A DNA stretch of 64,000 nucleotides from Diplonema papillatum (lineage: Eukaryota > Euglenozoa > Diplonemea > Diplonemida > Diplonemidae), in assembly GCA_030068145.1 (NCBI GenBank), contig JAPJBO010000516.1, positions 99,261 through 163,260 of the forward strand, written 5' to 3'. Shown here piece by piece: positions 29,470 to 39,239 of this stretch. How positions within the stretch are numbered: position 1 is the first letter of the stretch; each line of letters begins with the position of its first letter. Both the position numbers and the translations under genes were made by a program. The notes beneath the pieces were generated by a model, which saw only the letters and a list, made by a program, of their open reading frames with translations, was not told the origin of the DNA and did no database searches.

Positions 29470-29670
29470 TGTGACGCGGAGGCGGCGAATCGGCGACCGG
29501 ACCCGACCCCCGCCGAAAAGGCGAAAAGGACGCACCGAAGCGCAGTCGAAGAAGTCGAGGCGAGTTTGCAGACGAGACGACACGAGAAGAAGCAAAATCG
29601 ACGCGCAACCGATAAACCTGGACGAGCAGCAGAAGAAGAGACGCCCTACCCCTGTACCCCGGGGACGAAC
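29470..29670 (+). pseudogene. Fragment related to the C-terminus of the Cys/His-rich gene
   Basis: The plus-strand frame reads PPPKRRKGR, a basic linker, then KIDAQPINLDEQQKKRR. It parallels PKRRKGR..EIDAQPMNLDEQSKKKR in the minus-strand gene at 13834-15027. Only the C-terminal ~60 codons are present. Confidence 0.7.
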
Positions 29671-29775
29671 GTCGGGTCCGGAGGCGCGCTGCAGGTTGCG
29701 GGTCTGCTACAAGTGAGTGGCGGCGCCGGAGTTGCAGCACATTTTACCGCCTTTGACCTTGGAGTATTGTTGCGA

Positions 29776-29814
29776 TAGTGGGGAGTCACCGGCATGCCGA
29801 TGAGGACCACACTA
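29776..29814 (+). repeat. Palindrome copy C (GGCATGCC core)
   Basis: TAGTGGGGAGTCACCGGCATGCCGATGAGGACCACACTA-type 39-bp near-palindrome. The 50 bp upstream match the same flank as copy A (CAGCACATTTTACC..CCTTTGACCTTGGAGTATTG). The downstream flank matches copy D (TTTCGCTACGTGAC). Confidence 0.85.
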
Positions 29815-30060
29815 AGCCTGCCTTTCGCTACGTGACACCGGATGGGTCACTCTTGGCGCGCTTAGATCCGGAATCGGTGTCCTCGTTCTCTCGCTTCCGG
29901 CGAGCGGCACCGCGAGATGCGGCAGTTGTTGAGGGTCGAGCTGTGTCGGCAGGGGTGCGCGATCGTCGTGTGACCCGTAGGTCGCAGAGGCCGAGGAGCC
30001 GTTTGATCTCTCGCAACTGGCAGTCTCCTCAAGCATTTCCTACGAAGCGGGGTGCTTAGA
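29815..30060 (+). pseudogene. Repeat-borne coding remnant after palindrome C
   Basis: The frame through the palindrome encodes PAFRYVTPDGSLLARLDPES and continues to about 29990. After copy D the corresponding frame encodes PAFRYVTPEGATVAVS before a stop and an array. Shared protein-level similarity suggests a degraded mobile-element ORF. It ends in an R1 scrap (CTCGCAACTGGCAGTCTCCT, 30005). Confidence 0.4.
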
Positions 30061-30711
30061 GTAGTATTAACGTATACAACACAAAAAAGGAGGAGAGACC
30101 CGGGGGTTTAAAGTCTTCGGTGACCATTTTCGTAAATGTTCCTTGAAGGTATCGTATTCTAGTCTGCGTATCGTATCTGCGGTAGGGGCAGTCCGTGTGC
30201 CTTTGTTGCCTATAGCCGACTTGTTTTAGAGCGTTTCTTATCTTCGTAGTGAGCCCTATCAACCACAACACTTCTTCTATCATCGTCATCTTGTTGCGTT
30301 AATGGTTGGTCCGATTTTCAGGTGTGAGTGTGCCTACCTTGGTCCCCCATGAGTAGGAAGCCGACATGTATCCCGTAAACGGCACACGCCGGGCTACAGG
30401 GTTCTTAAAGCGGGTCACTGGTTCACCTGCCCTACGCGAGGCACGTGCCCAGGTCTCGTGCAGGACTACTGTAGCAGTCTCCAAGTTTGCACCTTCCTCA
30501 ACTGCTACAGTCGGGCGGGGGGGCCTTTCAAGTAATTGGGAAAACACGTTCCCCCCCCCCGGCGTGTGCGCGTGGTTTTCCTCCACCAGGGTCACTGCCA
30601 AAGCAGCCGCATCACGTCCTTCCCCCTAACTGGCTCGGTTGCACTGTTGTTGGAAGTTACTGACCAGTTCATAATCCGAAAAAGGAATCGGAATCTTCGC
30701 TTTTTTGGTGT
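30061..30711. other. Non-coding stretch
   Basis: It contains an R2 scrap at 30090-30125 (GGGGGTTTAAAGTCTTCGG) and a (C)10 run near 30550. The short frames in it have no recognised domain. Confidence 0.5.
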
Positions 30712-31035
30712 TCCTGATTTACTGGAAAGGGACTTGAGGTTAAGTACACTTGTTGGGACCCGAAAGATGGTGAACTATGCCTGGATAGGACGCAGCCGGG
30801 GGAAACCCTGGTAGAGGTCCGTTGCGGTGTTGACGTGCAAATCGCTCGTCAAAGCTGGGTATAGGGGCGAAAGACCCATCGAACCATCTAGTAGCTGGTT
30901 CACTCCGAAGTTTCCCTCAGGATAGCTAGAACCAAAACAGGAGTTACGCGAACGATTGGAAGCATTGGGGAAATCGCTTCCTCGACCTATTTTCAAACTT
31001 TAAATGGCGTGAGCTCGGGGTTACTTCACGGGCAG
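30712..31035 (+). rRNA. LSU rRNA fragment, longest on the plus strand
   Basis: Same LSU region as the 6687-6930 piece, extended 3': after CCCTCAGGATAGCTAGAAC it continues with GCGAACGATTGGAAGC, CTTCCTCGACCTATTTTC and AAACTTTAAATGG. This parallels the eukaryotic LSU order CGAATGATTAGAGG..CCTATTCTCAAACTTTAAAT. A short gap relative to other LSUs is apparent just after CTAGAAC. No flanking rRNA, so it is a stray piece. Confidence 0.9.
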
Positions 31036-31469
31036 ACGAGACGAAATGACACGTCCTGCGCCATATATCTTTTCGCACACTTCCATTCCCCGTCGTTTGC
31101 AACTTCTCGCACAATGGTGCCTAAAAAGGGAGCTAAAAAGGGTGCCTGCAAAGGTACCGAAACTGCACACTCAGACATTCGAGCGTCTGCAGACCCCGGA
31201 CAGCGATGAAAGGCAGATTCATAATAGAATCCTCACTCCTATGCTTGTGTCTGTTCACTCTCGTCCACTGCTCCTGCCCTGCTTGCCGCGCGCCGTATGG
31301 TTGGAGCAAAGGTGAAGCCAGAAAGCTGCTCATCTTGCTGCTGACCACATGAAGTGGTGCCAACGATAGAAAAGAAACAAGCTTATTTCCTACTAATAAA
31401 AGGTGACCGTTTGGATTGTCCAATCGTACAGAATGCACGGTGCACCCACAGAAGTCGGGGAAAGGAGCG

Positions 31470-31640
31470 GGCGGGGAAAATCTTAGTTTAATGTTTAGGC
31501 TGAGCACTGCCTCTCATGCATGGTTGGTGCTAGCATCAAGTCTTCTTCGAGGAAGATGTCGTCTAGGAAAGGGATGCAAAATAGAAAGTGGTAAAAAGGG
31601 GAGTGTACGGCTCCCCAAAGTAGGGAAGGGGTGCACAAGG
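31470..31640 (+). repeat. PLE-tail-related repeat
   Basis: Begins GGGGAAAATCTTAGTTTAAT, with hairpins AGGC..GCCT, TTGGTGCTAGCATCAA and TCTTC..GAAGA, followed by GGGGAG..CTCCCC. It matches 50695-50840 over its length and the first ~75 bp of the PLE terminal repeats at 57713 and 63563. Confidence 0.85.
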
Positions 31641-32610
31641 AAAAGCAATGGGGTAGAGAGTACAAGGCACCCGCCCGAGTGACACAAAGTCCGTCCAACC
31701 TGCTGCAGACGGCACACAGGGCACGGGTCGGTACACGGCGGCACCAGTGCTGCGCGTCTTTCGGGGGGGGGAGATCTGTTTCGGGCTCTTGCGCATGGGT
31801 TGTCTCGGCGAGGACGGTTGTCGCGTAGACGGAAAAGTGTGCGCGCCGGGCTGGTTTTACGCAGCTGTGAGCGAGGGGGCCCGAGTCTAGTTTGACTGTA
31901 ACCCAGCATAACCCAGCGTAACCAGCCTGATATTGAGTGCAACTCAGCATGCAAGCAGGAAAGCTGTCGTCGCGGCAAATGCAGAACATTTCCGGAGTTG
32001 GGGCTTGCACTGATAAACGAAGCAACGGACGATCAGCATAAACTGACCAAAAGTGATGAAAATGATAAGGCAAAAAGTTTCTTGTTCTTCGCGTGTAGTA
32101 CAGGGTATAAACCTCGGTTTCCTGTATTAGCACTTTTTCGTTGGCTTCGTTTTCTCTTTCATGTGATAACCGTTGTTCCGGAACTGTTCCCGTCAGTAAA
32201 GATGTACTATTAAAATACTCGACGTAGCTGCTTCGACTCCGAATGGAAGGGGGGAAATATAGAGGTAAGGGGCAAATACAATACAAACACAATCTGATTT
32301 GTTCATCGCTTACACCACCGTATGTTGTTTTCTCACTCAGGATTTTTTGACCTGTTGTGTTTGTGTGATTTGTCGTGTAGGGGTAGACCCGCATGACCTC
32401 ACGTCCGTTCAACACGTGGTTCGGTAGTTACAGCACTTGGGATCCCTTCTGTTCTTTGTCGGGCAGCATCGTCGAGCATTTCCTTTCAAGCTGGCGCTTA
32501 TGTAAAAAAAAAAAACAGCATCGAGGACCTGTCTGAAAATCTCGGGCGAGAGGACAGGGAGCCACTGAAACACACACCTTACAGATCCCTCTCCGAAAGG
32601 CGCGGGACGG
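31640..32610. other. No gene recognised
   Basis: A long minus-strand frame (31495-32415) has an erratic, low-coding composition and overlaps the repeat at 31470; it is not called. Nothing else is visible except a poly-A run near 32503. Confidence 0.5.
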
Positions 32611-32611
32611 G

Positions 32612-33037
32612 TTGCCAGAATACCGTGTAGCGACCGTTCCGAATCCCACAGCACCCTCCCACGTTCCCAGCCCAACCATCATCGCTACAGCAAATGCTGC
32701 AGCTGAGCCGGTCCACCCATATTTCCTGGAACTGCAACGCATGCTGTATCACAGTCTAACAGCAGTCTATCACAGGCGAGCAGAGTCTATAGCAGAAGAT
32801 ATAACCGCGGTGCCGGCGATGCAGAATATCCCCACAGATTCTTTGCATTTTAACCCAGACTATCAGTTTATCAGCAGGGAGTGCATCGGCTCGGCAGTTA
32901 TAAACAGTTTGCCGGCTACAACGCGTCCATCGACACTTTGTCCGACAGATAGATGCCGAATTGCATGCCGACTTCCCGAACCCTGCACAGATCCCGCCTG
33001 CTGCGGCACGCAATGCTTTTCAGAAAGAAATGCGTAG
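32612..33037 (+). CDS. Hypothetical ORF, 141 codons
   Basis: Contains HPYFLELQRMLYHSLTAVYH and RAESIAEDITAVPAMQNIP, which look protein-like, then becomes Cys/Pro-rich (CTDPACCGTQC). No start ATG was confirmed and no family recognised; an exon is possible. Confidence 0.3.
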   Translation: MPEYRVATVPNPTAPSHVPSPTIIATANAAAEPVHPYFLELQRMLYHSLTAVYHRRAESIAEDITAVPAMQNIPTDSLHFNPDYQFISRECIGSAVINSLPATTRPSTLCPTDRCRIACRLPEPCTDPACCGTQCFSERNA

Positions 33038-33599
33038 TTTTGTTTTAAGAAGGATAAGTGCCTCGCTTTTATTCGTGCGCGTCGGTTGATCTCACTTTCC
33101 TGCTTTTTGTCCTGCTTTTTTCTGCATCCCGATCCATTTTTCGAAGCTTTTCCGGTGTGGGGGGAAAAGTCCGTTTGGGCAGTGGGGGGGCGGAGAGAGG
33201 GAGGGTTTGCTTTGTTGTGGGAGTGAGGGGATACGAGGGGCCGATCGCAGAGACACTTTCTCGGTGGTTTTTTTAGCATCAATGCTCTCGGGAAGCCTTC
33301 GACGCGCCCATCGAGCTTAATCACGGTGCCTCGCGGGTCTTCACACGGCGGCCATTGCGGACGGGGGCCAAGCGTACAAACGTTAAAGTGTATTTCTAGA
33401 GCCAGCCCATCCCCGTTCCGATGACAAGAGGATCACCGACCACCGAGTGCTTAACCACTGGCGGATGGAATGTCCAGGAAGCAAAAAAAAAAAAAAACCT
33501 TCTAGAGAAACTCCGGGTCCAACTCAGACAAGAGTTTTACGACTAAACTGAAGGAACCTGGGGCTCCTTGCAAAGGCCTCGTAACACATCCGTTCACAG
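33038..33599. other. Non-coding stretch
   Basis: Poly-A tract near 33483-33498 and G-runs near 33165-33200; no gene or recognisable repeat apart from AAGAAATGCGTAGTTTTGTT at 33026, which is shared with 24098. Confidence 0.5.
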
Positions 33600-33732
33600 T
33601 AGCGGGAAACGGGTCACGAAGGCCTCGTATGACGGAGAGATCGCTGCGACCGCCCCGCCGTTCAATCACGAAGCGCTTCTGCAGGATTTCCCCAGCCTCC
33701 GCAGCAACATGAGGTGGGTCCTCGAAGCGTGA
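33600..33732 (+). pseudogene. Scrap of a second YR retroelement copy
   Basis: The frame encodes GKRVTKASYDGEIAATAPPF and NHEALLQDFPSLRSNMRW, about 80% identical to the start of the RT-RH ORF at 8690-8815. A stop follows at about 33730. No other part of the element is present. Confidence 0.9.
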
Positions 33733-34260
33733 ATTTATTTTGACGTGTCTTTACTCTCTGGAGACGCAGTGTCCGAACTCCAGCTCGGGTTCGGACTTTC
33801 TCGACATATAAACCAACCGGACAGTCCAAGAGGCTGAGTGCTCATGATCGGGCAGTCTGAGGAATCTAAAGCTGTCGGGATAATAATCAAGGGTTGGGCC
33901 AGTCCGAGAAGCTGAAGCTGGCAGACTAAGCTGGAACGGGGGGTAGACCCATGCCCTTTGAAAGGTAGTGCGCGTCTCGGGTAAGCAGCATGCCGCCGAT
34001 GCCAAAAGACACCCCCCTACAACGACACGCCCACCTATTTAAGGGTTGAGTTCTCGTTCGGTAACGGAATCAACCTGACAAATCACTCCACCAACCAGGG
34101 GATGGGCTGGCTCATTCTTGTGCTTCGGGGAGGGAGTGCAAAGAACGTGCTTTGACTGGCGAGTGCTGAACACCGTGTCCTATCTGCGCCCAGGTTCCGG
34201 TCCTGCAACAGTGTTCGCGCTGAGGGAGAAAGCGGCTGATTATCGGATCTAATTTGTCAC
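33733..34260. other. No gene recognised
   Basis: No coding frame with domain character. GGGAGTGCAAAGAACGTGCT at 34133 is a diverged R6 scrap. Confidence 0.45.
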
Positions 34261-34261
34261 T

Positions 34262-34565
34262 GTCAGCCGGAAAAATACTCGAGGGACTGCCTTGTGCTCA
34301 TTTCGAAGGAGGCTAGAGTGGGAGAAAACAATACAACTACAAAGTGGGTCCTTTTTTGTTGAACGCTTACGCCCGCCACTAAACCCAGATTTACCTGTGT
34401 TTCGTGTGGGCTACAGCACATTTACCCTGTATGAGTGCCAACGCTACTCTTTCTATAACTTAGTCCATTCATGATAACCAACTACACGCACATTTACCTC
34501 CTTTGATCTATCGCGACTGGCAGTCTCCTCAAGCATTTCCTACAAAGCAGGTGCTTATACAAAAA
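34262..34565 (+). repeat. R1 dispersed repeat, most complete copy
   Basis: Blocks in order: ACTGCCTTGTGCTCATTTCG, AAGGAGGCTAGAGTGGGAG, ACAATACAACTACAAAGTGG, GTTGAACGCTTACGCCCGCC, ACTAAACCCAGATTTACCTG, GTGGGCTACAGCACATTTAC, an inserted ~55 bp (TATGAGTGCCAACGCTACTC, shared with 44790), then CTGGCAGTCTCCTCAAGCAT and TACAAAGCAGGTGCTTATAC. It defines the family. Confidence 0.85.
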
Positions 34566-35091
34566 GAGTTCTTGAAAAACTGACCGGCTGGGCCGATCAG
34601 AAGGTTTTACGACAACATCGTTGCCGGTGCAGCTGATTCCGCTCATAGCCAAGCCTACACTGTTGAAAATCTGATTTTGTGCGAGTGTGCCGGTAAAAAA
34701 AAGGGCTCGAAATTTAATCAGCCGGCAAGCCGGGTGATCGCGCGCACACTGTCCTGCAACAGAAATAAACGGACCATCATCAACGCGGAACCTGAGAAAG
34801 TGTCTGCAAACAAGACACAGTGGTGTTCGATCTGTTCGGCGTCGACTATCAGTTCGCTCAGAGGATACGTCACGGGCGTTTTACGCTGTTTCGGCCAAGA
34901 GCTTCTGGATCCCTGCCTCCATGGATCGAGGGCTCGCAGCCGGTTCGAAGAAGGTCACCTTGCCCGTGCGCGACACGAGGAACCTGTGGGTCCGTGGAGA
35001 TTACGCTTGTTTACGCGCACTCGACGAAAGGGGTATACACAGAGGGTGAGGGTACCGCATTTTTCCCCCACGAGCCGTCTTCTTGTTGCGT
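34566..35091 (+). other. Possible degraded coding stretch
   Basis: A plus frame at about 34830-35030 reads SFWIPASMDRGLAAGSKKVT then LPVRDTRNLWVRGDYACL, which looks protein-like but has no start or known family. It ends at GGGGTATACACAGAGGGTGA, the founder-like version of the 119-bp satellite unit that follows at 35421. Confidence 0.3.
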
Positions 35092-35130
35092 TAGTGGGGA
35101 GTCATTTGCATGCAAATGAGTACCACACTA
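35092..35130 (+). repeat. Palindrome copy D (CATTTGCATGCAAATG core)
   Basis: TAGTGGGGAGT-CATTTGCATGCAAATG-AGTACCACACTA, a 39-bp near-palindrome preceded by CTTCTTGTTGCGT as in copy B and followed by TTTTCGCTACGTGAC as in copy C. Confidence 0.9.
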
Positions 35131-35153
35131 CGCCAGCCAGCTTTTCGCTACGT

Positions 35154-35272
35154 GACTCCAGAAGGGGCAACTGTTGCTGTCAGTTAGTGACAAGACTCCA
35201 GAAGGGGCAACTTTTGCTGTGAGCTAGTGACAAGGCTCCAGAAGGGGCAACTGTTGCTGTGAGCTAGTGACG
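35154..35272 (+). repeat. 39-bp array, 3 copies
   Basis: CTCCAGAAGGGGCAACTGTT plus GCTGTGAGCTAGTGACAAG, three times with a few substitutions. Confidence 0.95.
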
Positions 35273-35420
35273 AGTTCGTAATCAGAGTGGGCATCGGTAT
35301 CTTCGCTTGCTCTTTTCCGCCGTGCGGCACGCCGAGAGGCGGAAGTCGTGGGAAGCCGGGCCGGGCCGGCAGGAGGACGCGATCGGTGCGCGGCCCGTCG
35401 AGGGCGCAGCAGGGCCACAA

Positions 35421-37830
35421 GCCGTGTTAGTTCACTCCTTGCTAGCATGAGTTGCTCTTGGGGACACAACTGGCGTCGGGGTAAGTCTCCTGGAATGGGG
35501 TATCCACAGAGGGTGAGAGTCCCCGCATTTTCTCGACGAGCCGTGTTAGTTCACTCCTTGCTAGCATGAGTCGCTCTTGGGGACACAACTGGCGTCGGGG
35601 TAAGTCTCCTGGAATGGGGTATCCACAGAGGGTGAGAGTCCCCGCATTTTCTCGACGAGCCGTGTGAGTTCACTCCTTGCTAGCATGAGTCGCTCTTGGG
35701 GACACAACTGGCGTCGGGGTAAGTCTCCTGGAATGGGGTATCCACAGAGGGTGAGAGTCCCCGCATTTTTCGTTTTCGTTCACTCCTTGCTAGCACGAGT
35801 CGCCCAGTTCGGGAATGCCGAGCTAATCGGCAGGTATCTTGGGGCACACAACTGGCGTCGGGGAAAGGCTCCTGGAATGGGGTATCCACAGAGGGTGAGT
35901 GTCTCCGCATTTTCTCGACGAGCCCTGTTAGTTCACTCCTTGCTAGCATGAGTCGCTCTTGAGGACACAACTGGCGTCGGGGTAAGTCTCCTGGAATGGG
36001 GTATCCACAGAGGGTGAGAGTCCCTGGGGACACAACTGGCGTCGGGGTAAGTCTCCTGGAATGGGGTATCCACAGAGGGTGAGAGTCCCTGGGGACACAA
36101 CTGGCGTCGGGGTAAGTCTCCTGGAATGGGGTATCCACAGAGGGTGAGAGTCCCCGCATTTTCTCGACGAGCCGTGCTAGTTCACTCCTTGCTAGCATGA
36201 GTCGCTCTTGGGGACACAACTGGCGTCGGGGTAAGTCTCCTGGAATGGGGTATCCACAGAGGGTGAGAGTCCCCGCATTTTCTCGACGAGCCGTGTTAGT
36301 TCACTCCTTGCTAGCATGAGTCGCTCTTGGGGACACAACTGGCGTCGGGGTAAGTCTCCTGGAATGGGGTATCCACAGAGGGTGAGAGTCCCCGCATTTT
36401 CTCGTGTAGTTCACTCCTTGCTAGCATGAGTCGCTCTTGGGGACACAACTGGCGTCGGGGTAAGTCTCCTGGAATGGGGTATCCACAGAGGGTGAGAGTC
36501 CCCGCATTTTCTCGACGAGCCGTGTAGTTCACTCCTTGCTAGCATGAGTCGCTCTTGGGGACACAACTGGCGTCGGGGTAAGTCTCCTGGAATGGGGTAT
36601 CCACAGAGGGTGAGAGTCCCTGGGGACACAACTGGCGTCGGGGTAAGTCTCCTGGAATGGGGTATCCACAGAGGGTGAGAGTCCCTGGGGACACAACTGG
36701 CGTCGGGGTAAGTCTCCTGGAATGGGGTATCCACAGAGGGTGAGAGTCCCTGGGGACACAACTGGCGTCGGGGTAAGTCTCCTGGAATGGGGTATCCACA
36801 GAGGGTGAGAGTCCCCGCATTTTCTCGACGAGCCGTGATAGTTCACTCCTTGCTAGCATGAGTCGCTCTTGGGGACACAACTGGCGTCGGGGTAAGTCTC
36901 CTGGAATGGGGTATCCACAGAGGGTGAGAGTCCCCGCATTTTCTCGACGAGCCGTGTGAGTTCACTCCTTGCTAGCATGAGTCGCTCTTGGGGACACAAC
37001 TGGCGTCGGGGTAAGTCTCCTGGAATGGGGTATCCACAGAGGGTGAGAGTCCCTGGGGACACGGGTAAGTCTCCTGGAATGGGGTATCCACAGAGGGTGA
37101 GAGTCCCTGGGGACACAACTGGCGTCGGGGTAAGTCTCCTGGAATGGGGTATCCACAGAGGGTGAGAGTCCCCGCATTTTCTCGACGAGCCGTGTTAGTT
37201 CACTCCTTGCTAGCATGAGTCGCTCTTGGGGACACAACTGGCGTCGGGGTAAGTCTCCTGGAATGGGGTATCCACAGAGGGTGAGAGTCCCCGCATTTTC
37301 TCGACGAGCCGTGTTAGTTCACTCCTTGCTAGCATGAGTCGCTCTTGGGGACACAACTGGCGTCGGGGTAAGTCTCCTGGAATGGGGTATCCACAGAGGG
37401 TGAGAGTCCCCGCATTTTCTCGACGAGCCGTGTGAGTTCACTCCTTGCTAGCATGAGTCGCTCTTGGGGACACAACTGGCGTCGGGGTAAGTCTCCTGGA
37501 ATGGGGTATCCACAGAGGGTGAGAGTCCCTGGGGACACGGGTAAGTCTCCTGGAATGGGGTATCCACAGAGGGTGAGAGTCCCTGGGGACACAACTGGCG
37601 TCGGGGTAAGTCTCCTGGAATGGGGTATCCACAGAGGGTGAGAGTCCCCGCATTTTTCGTTTTCGTTCACTCCTTGCTAGCACGAGTCGCCCAGTTCGGG
37701 AATGCCGAGCTAATCGGCAGGTATCTTGGGGCACACAACTGGCGTCGGGGTAAGTCTCCTGGAATGGGGTATCCACAGAGGGTGAGTGTCTCCGCATTTT
37801 CTCGACGAGCCCTGTTGGTTCACTCCTTGC
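35421..37830. repeat. Nested 119-bp / 65-bp satellite
   Basis: Unit of 119 bp: GCCGTGTTAGTTCACTCCTT, GCTAGCATGAGTCGCTCTTG, GGGACACAACTGGCGTCGGG, GTAAGTCTCCTGGAATGGGG, TATCCACAGAGGGTGAGAGT, CCCCGCATTTTCTCGACGA. The 65-bp second half is itself tandemly expanded at 36024, 36089, 36616 and beyond, and again after 37050 and 37520. A diverged unit with TCGCCCAGTTCGGGAATGCC appears twice, at 35770 and 37665, implying duplication of a longer block. The periodic open frames across it are by-products. Confidence 0.97.
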
Positions 37831-38386
37831 TGGCACGAGTCGCTCAGTTCGGGAATGACGAGTATTCCTTTGCTAGGCTAAATATCTCTCGGGGGTCGAT
37901 ACACTGGCGCACAAGTACAGTGGTGGTGAGATGCGAGGTCAAGAATCCCTGAAGTCGATGCGTTCAAATCTCAACCATTGCTCTTTCTCTGAGGTTGTGG
38001 ATATGCCCTGTCTCCAATCTGCGCTAACTTAGGTTCCACCGATTAGGGACTACCAGAATTGTGAACACGCAGACCCCAAAAGGTTTGCTTCCTCCGGTTT
38101 CGTTTTCTCTTGCGGTTTGCCACATACAAGGTTTTTGGCAAGCTGCGCTTGCCGCCTGCCTCCGCGGGAACAGCGGGCATGGAGTTGCCATGTGCGGCAG
38201 CAATGGTTGAAGCACCGAAGGGAAAGGGGAGCGAGGAAGTAATCCCGCGAGATGAGGGCAGCCTGTCGCGCAAAGGCACCTCTCGCCGCCTACCCGTGTG
38301 TTCTCGTGGTCATCGCTACCACGCTAACCTTTCCTGACACAGGGAGAGAGACGAGTTAGAGTGCAGGGACAATCTCCGAGGAATTT
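37831..38386. other. Non-coding stretch
   Basis: No gene called. GAGACGAGTTAGAGTGCAG at 38349 starts a block shared with 43798 (ending TTTCCGGTC). This is the sequence in which a 3' UTR and SECIS of the adjacent peroxidase gene might be sought. Confidence 0.45.
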
Positions 38387-38690
38387 CCGGTCGCCTAGGC
38401 GACTGGAAGAGATGGCGCTTTACATCTTACAGAGTAGGGAGGCGACCGGAAGAGATGGTGCTTTACATCTTACAGAGTAGGGAGGCGACCGGAAGATATG
38501 GTGCTTTACATCTTACAGAGTAGGGCGACCGGAAGAGATGATGCTGTGCATCTTACAGAGTAGGGAGGCGACCGGAAGAGATCCCTACTCTGTAAGATGC
38601 AAAGCACCATCTCTTCCAGTCGCCTCCCTAGTCTGTAAGATGCAAAGCACCATCTCTTCCGGTCGCCTCCCTACTCTGCAAGATGGAAAG
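38387..38690. repeat. 43-bp tandem array with inverted half
   Basis: Four plus-oriented units (starting GGCGACYGGAAGAGATGG at 38399, 38441, 38484 and 38524) meet two and a half inverted units at 38582/38583, giving a long potential hairpin. At the outer end CCGGTCGCCTAGGCGACTGG is itself nearly palindromic. The inverted half overlaps the C-terminal codons of the glutathione peroxidase frame. Confidence 0.95.
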
Positions 38691-39238
38691 CGAGAAGTAA
38701 TGGCATACTTGGCAAAGTTCCAAGAGATTTCGACGTCGCCCGCGGCTTTCTTGAGGCGCCGGTACAGCGGGTGCAGCCCCGCGCCTTTGACGTCGATCTT
38801 CGCGAACATCGGGAACCTGACGCTGTACGCCTTCACGAATTCGGCTATCTCCGACTCGGTGCCGGGCTCCTGTTTTCCGAACTGATTCGACGGGAACGCA
38901 AGGACTACAAAACCTGCGGCCTGGTACTTCTCGTGCAGGTATACCAGCTCTTTGTAGTCCCTGTCTGTGTATCCTCAACGGGAAGCGACGTTGACAACGA
39001 GAGCCACGGAGCCGATGTACCGCCTGAGGTCCACCCGCGCGCCTTGGATGTCGGTCGCGGTCAACCCGAACACGCTGTCAGGGTCGATTTTCGCGTGCGC
39101 TCGCGGCAGCGGCGCTTCGGAGGCTACCGCCTGCTCCAGCGGCGCGATCGAGCCCGGGCTGAACACGAGGAAGAACGCGACCAAGCTGCACACCGCCGTG
39201 GCCAGCAGGACTTGCACCGGTTTGGTGGAGCCCGCCAT
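38585..39238 (-). CDS. Glutathione peroxidase, selenocysteine type (Sec at UGA)
   Basis: ATG at 39236-39238. Residues 9-30 are a hydrophobic segment (VLLATAVCSLVAFFLVF), a signal anchor or signal peptide. The thioredoxin-fold peroxidase follows: DIQGARVDLRRYIGSVALVV, then NVASR-TGA-GYTDRDYKELV, LAFPSNQFGKQEPG, FPMFAKIDVKG, HPLYRRLKK and ISWNFAKY. TGA (38975-38977) falls exactly on the catalytic Cys/Sec position, and the frame stays open and conserved on both sides. The other catalytic residues (Gln in SNQFG, Trp and Asn in WNF) are present. It should reduce lipid or hydrogen peroxides with thiol reductant. The usual last ~35 residues (FLID...RYGP) are absent: after WNFAK the frame enters the inverted 43-bp array. 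AA-GTATGC there is a possible 5' splice site, so the final exon may be elsewhere, or the gene may be truncated. Total frame 217 codons. Confidence 0.85.
38975..38977 (-). other. In-frame TGA, predicted selenocysteine codon 88
   Basis: Reads CGT-TGA-GGA-TAC on the minus strand, at the position of U in animal GPx NVASxUG. I did not identify a SECIS element. Confidence 0.8.
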
Positions 39239-39239
39239 T

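Noticed and set aside
31495..32415. 306-codon minus-strand frame
   Set aside because: Uneven composition, no domain, starts without a clear ATG context and overlaps a PLE-tail repeat.
35680..37836. Series of minus and plus ORFs of 70-180 codons
   Set aside because: All are translations of the 119/65-bp satellite; periods are not multiples of three, so frames shift at each unit.
37950..37990. Possible tRNA T-arm (GCGTTCAAATCTCAAC)
   Set aside because: The flanking bases do not pair as a T-stem and no acceptor or anticodon stem could be built. The same applies to TCGAACCACG at 42373.
38040..38580. SECIS element for the peroxidase
   Set aside because: No convincing ATGA..AA..GA kink-turn hairpin could be built by eye on the minus strand. 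Absence is not informative because the 3' end of the gene is unresolved.
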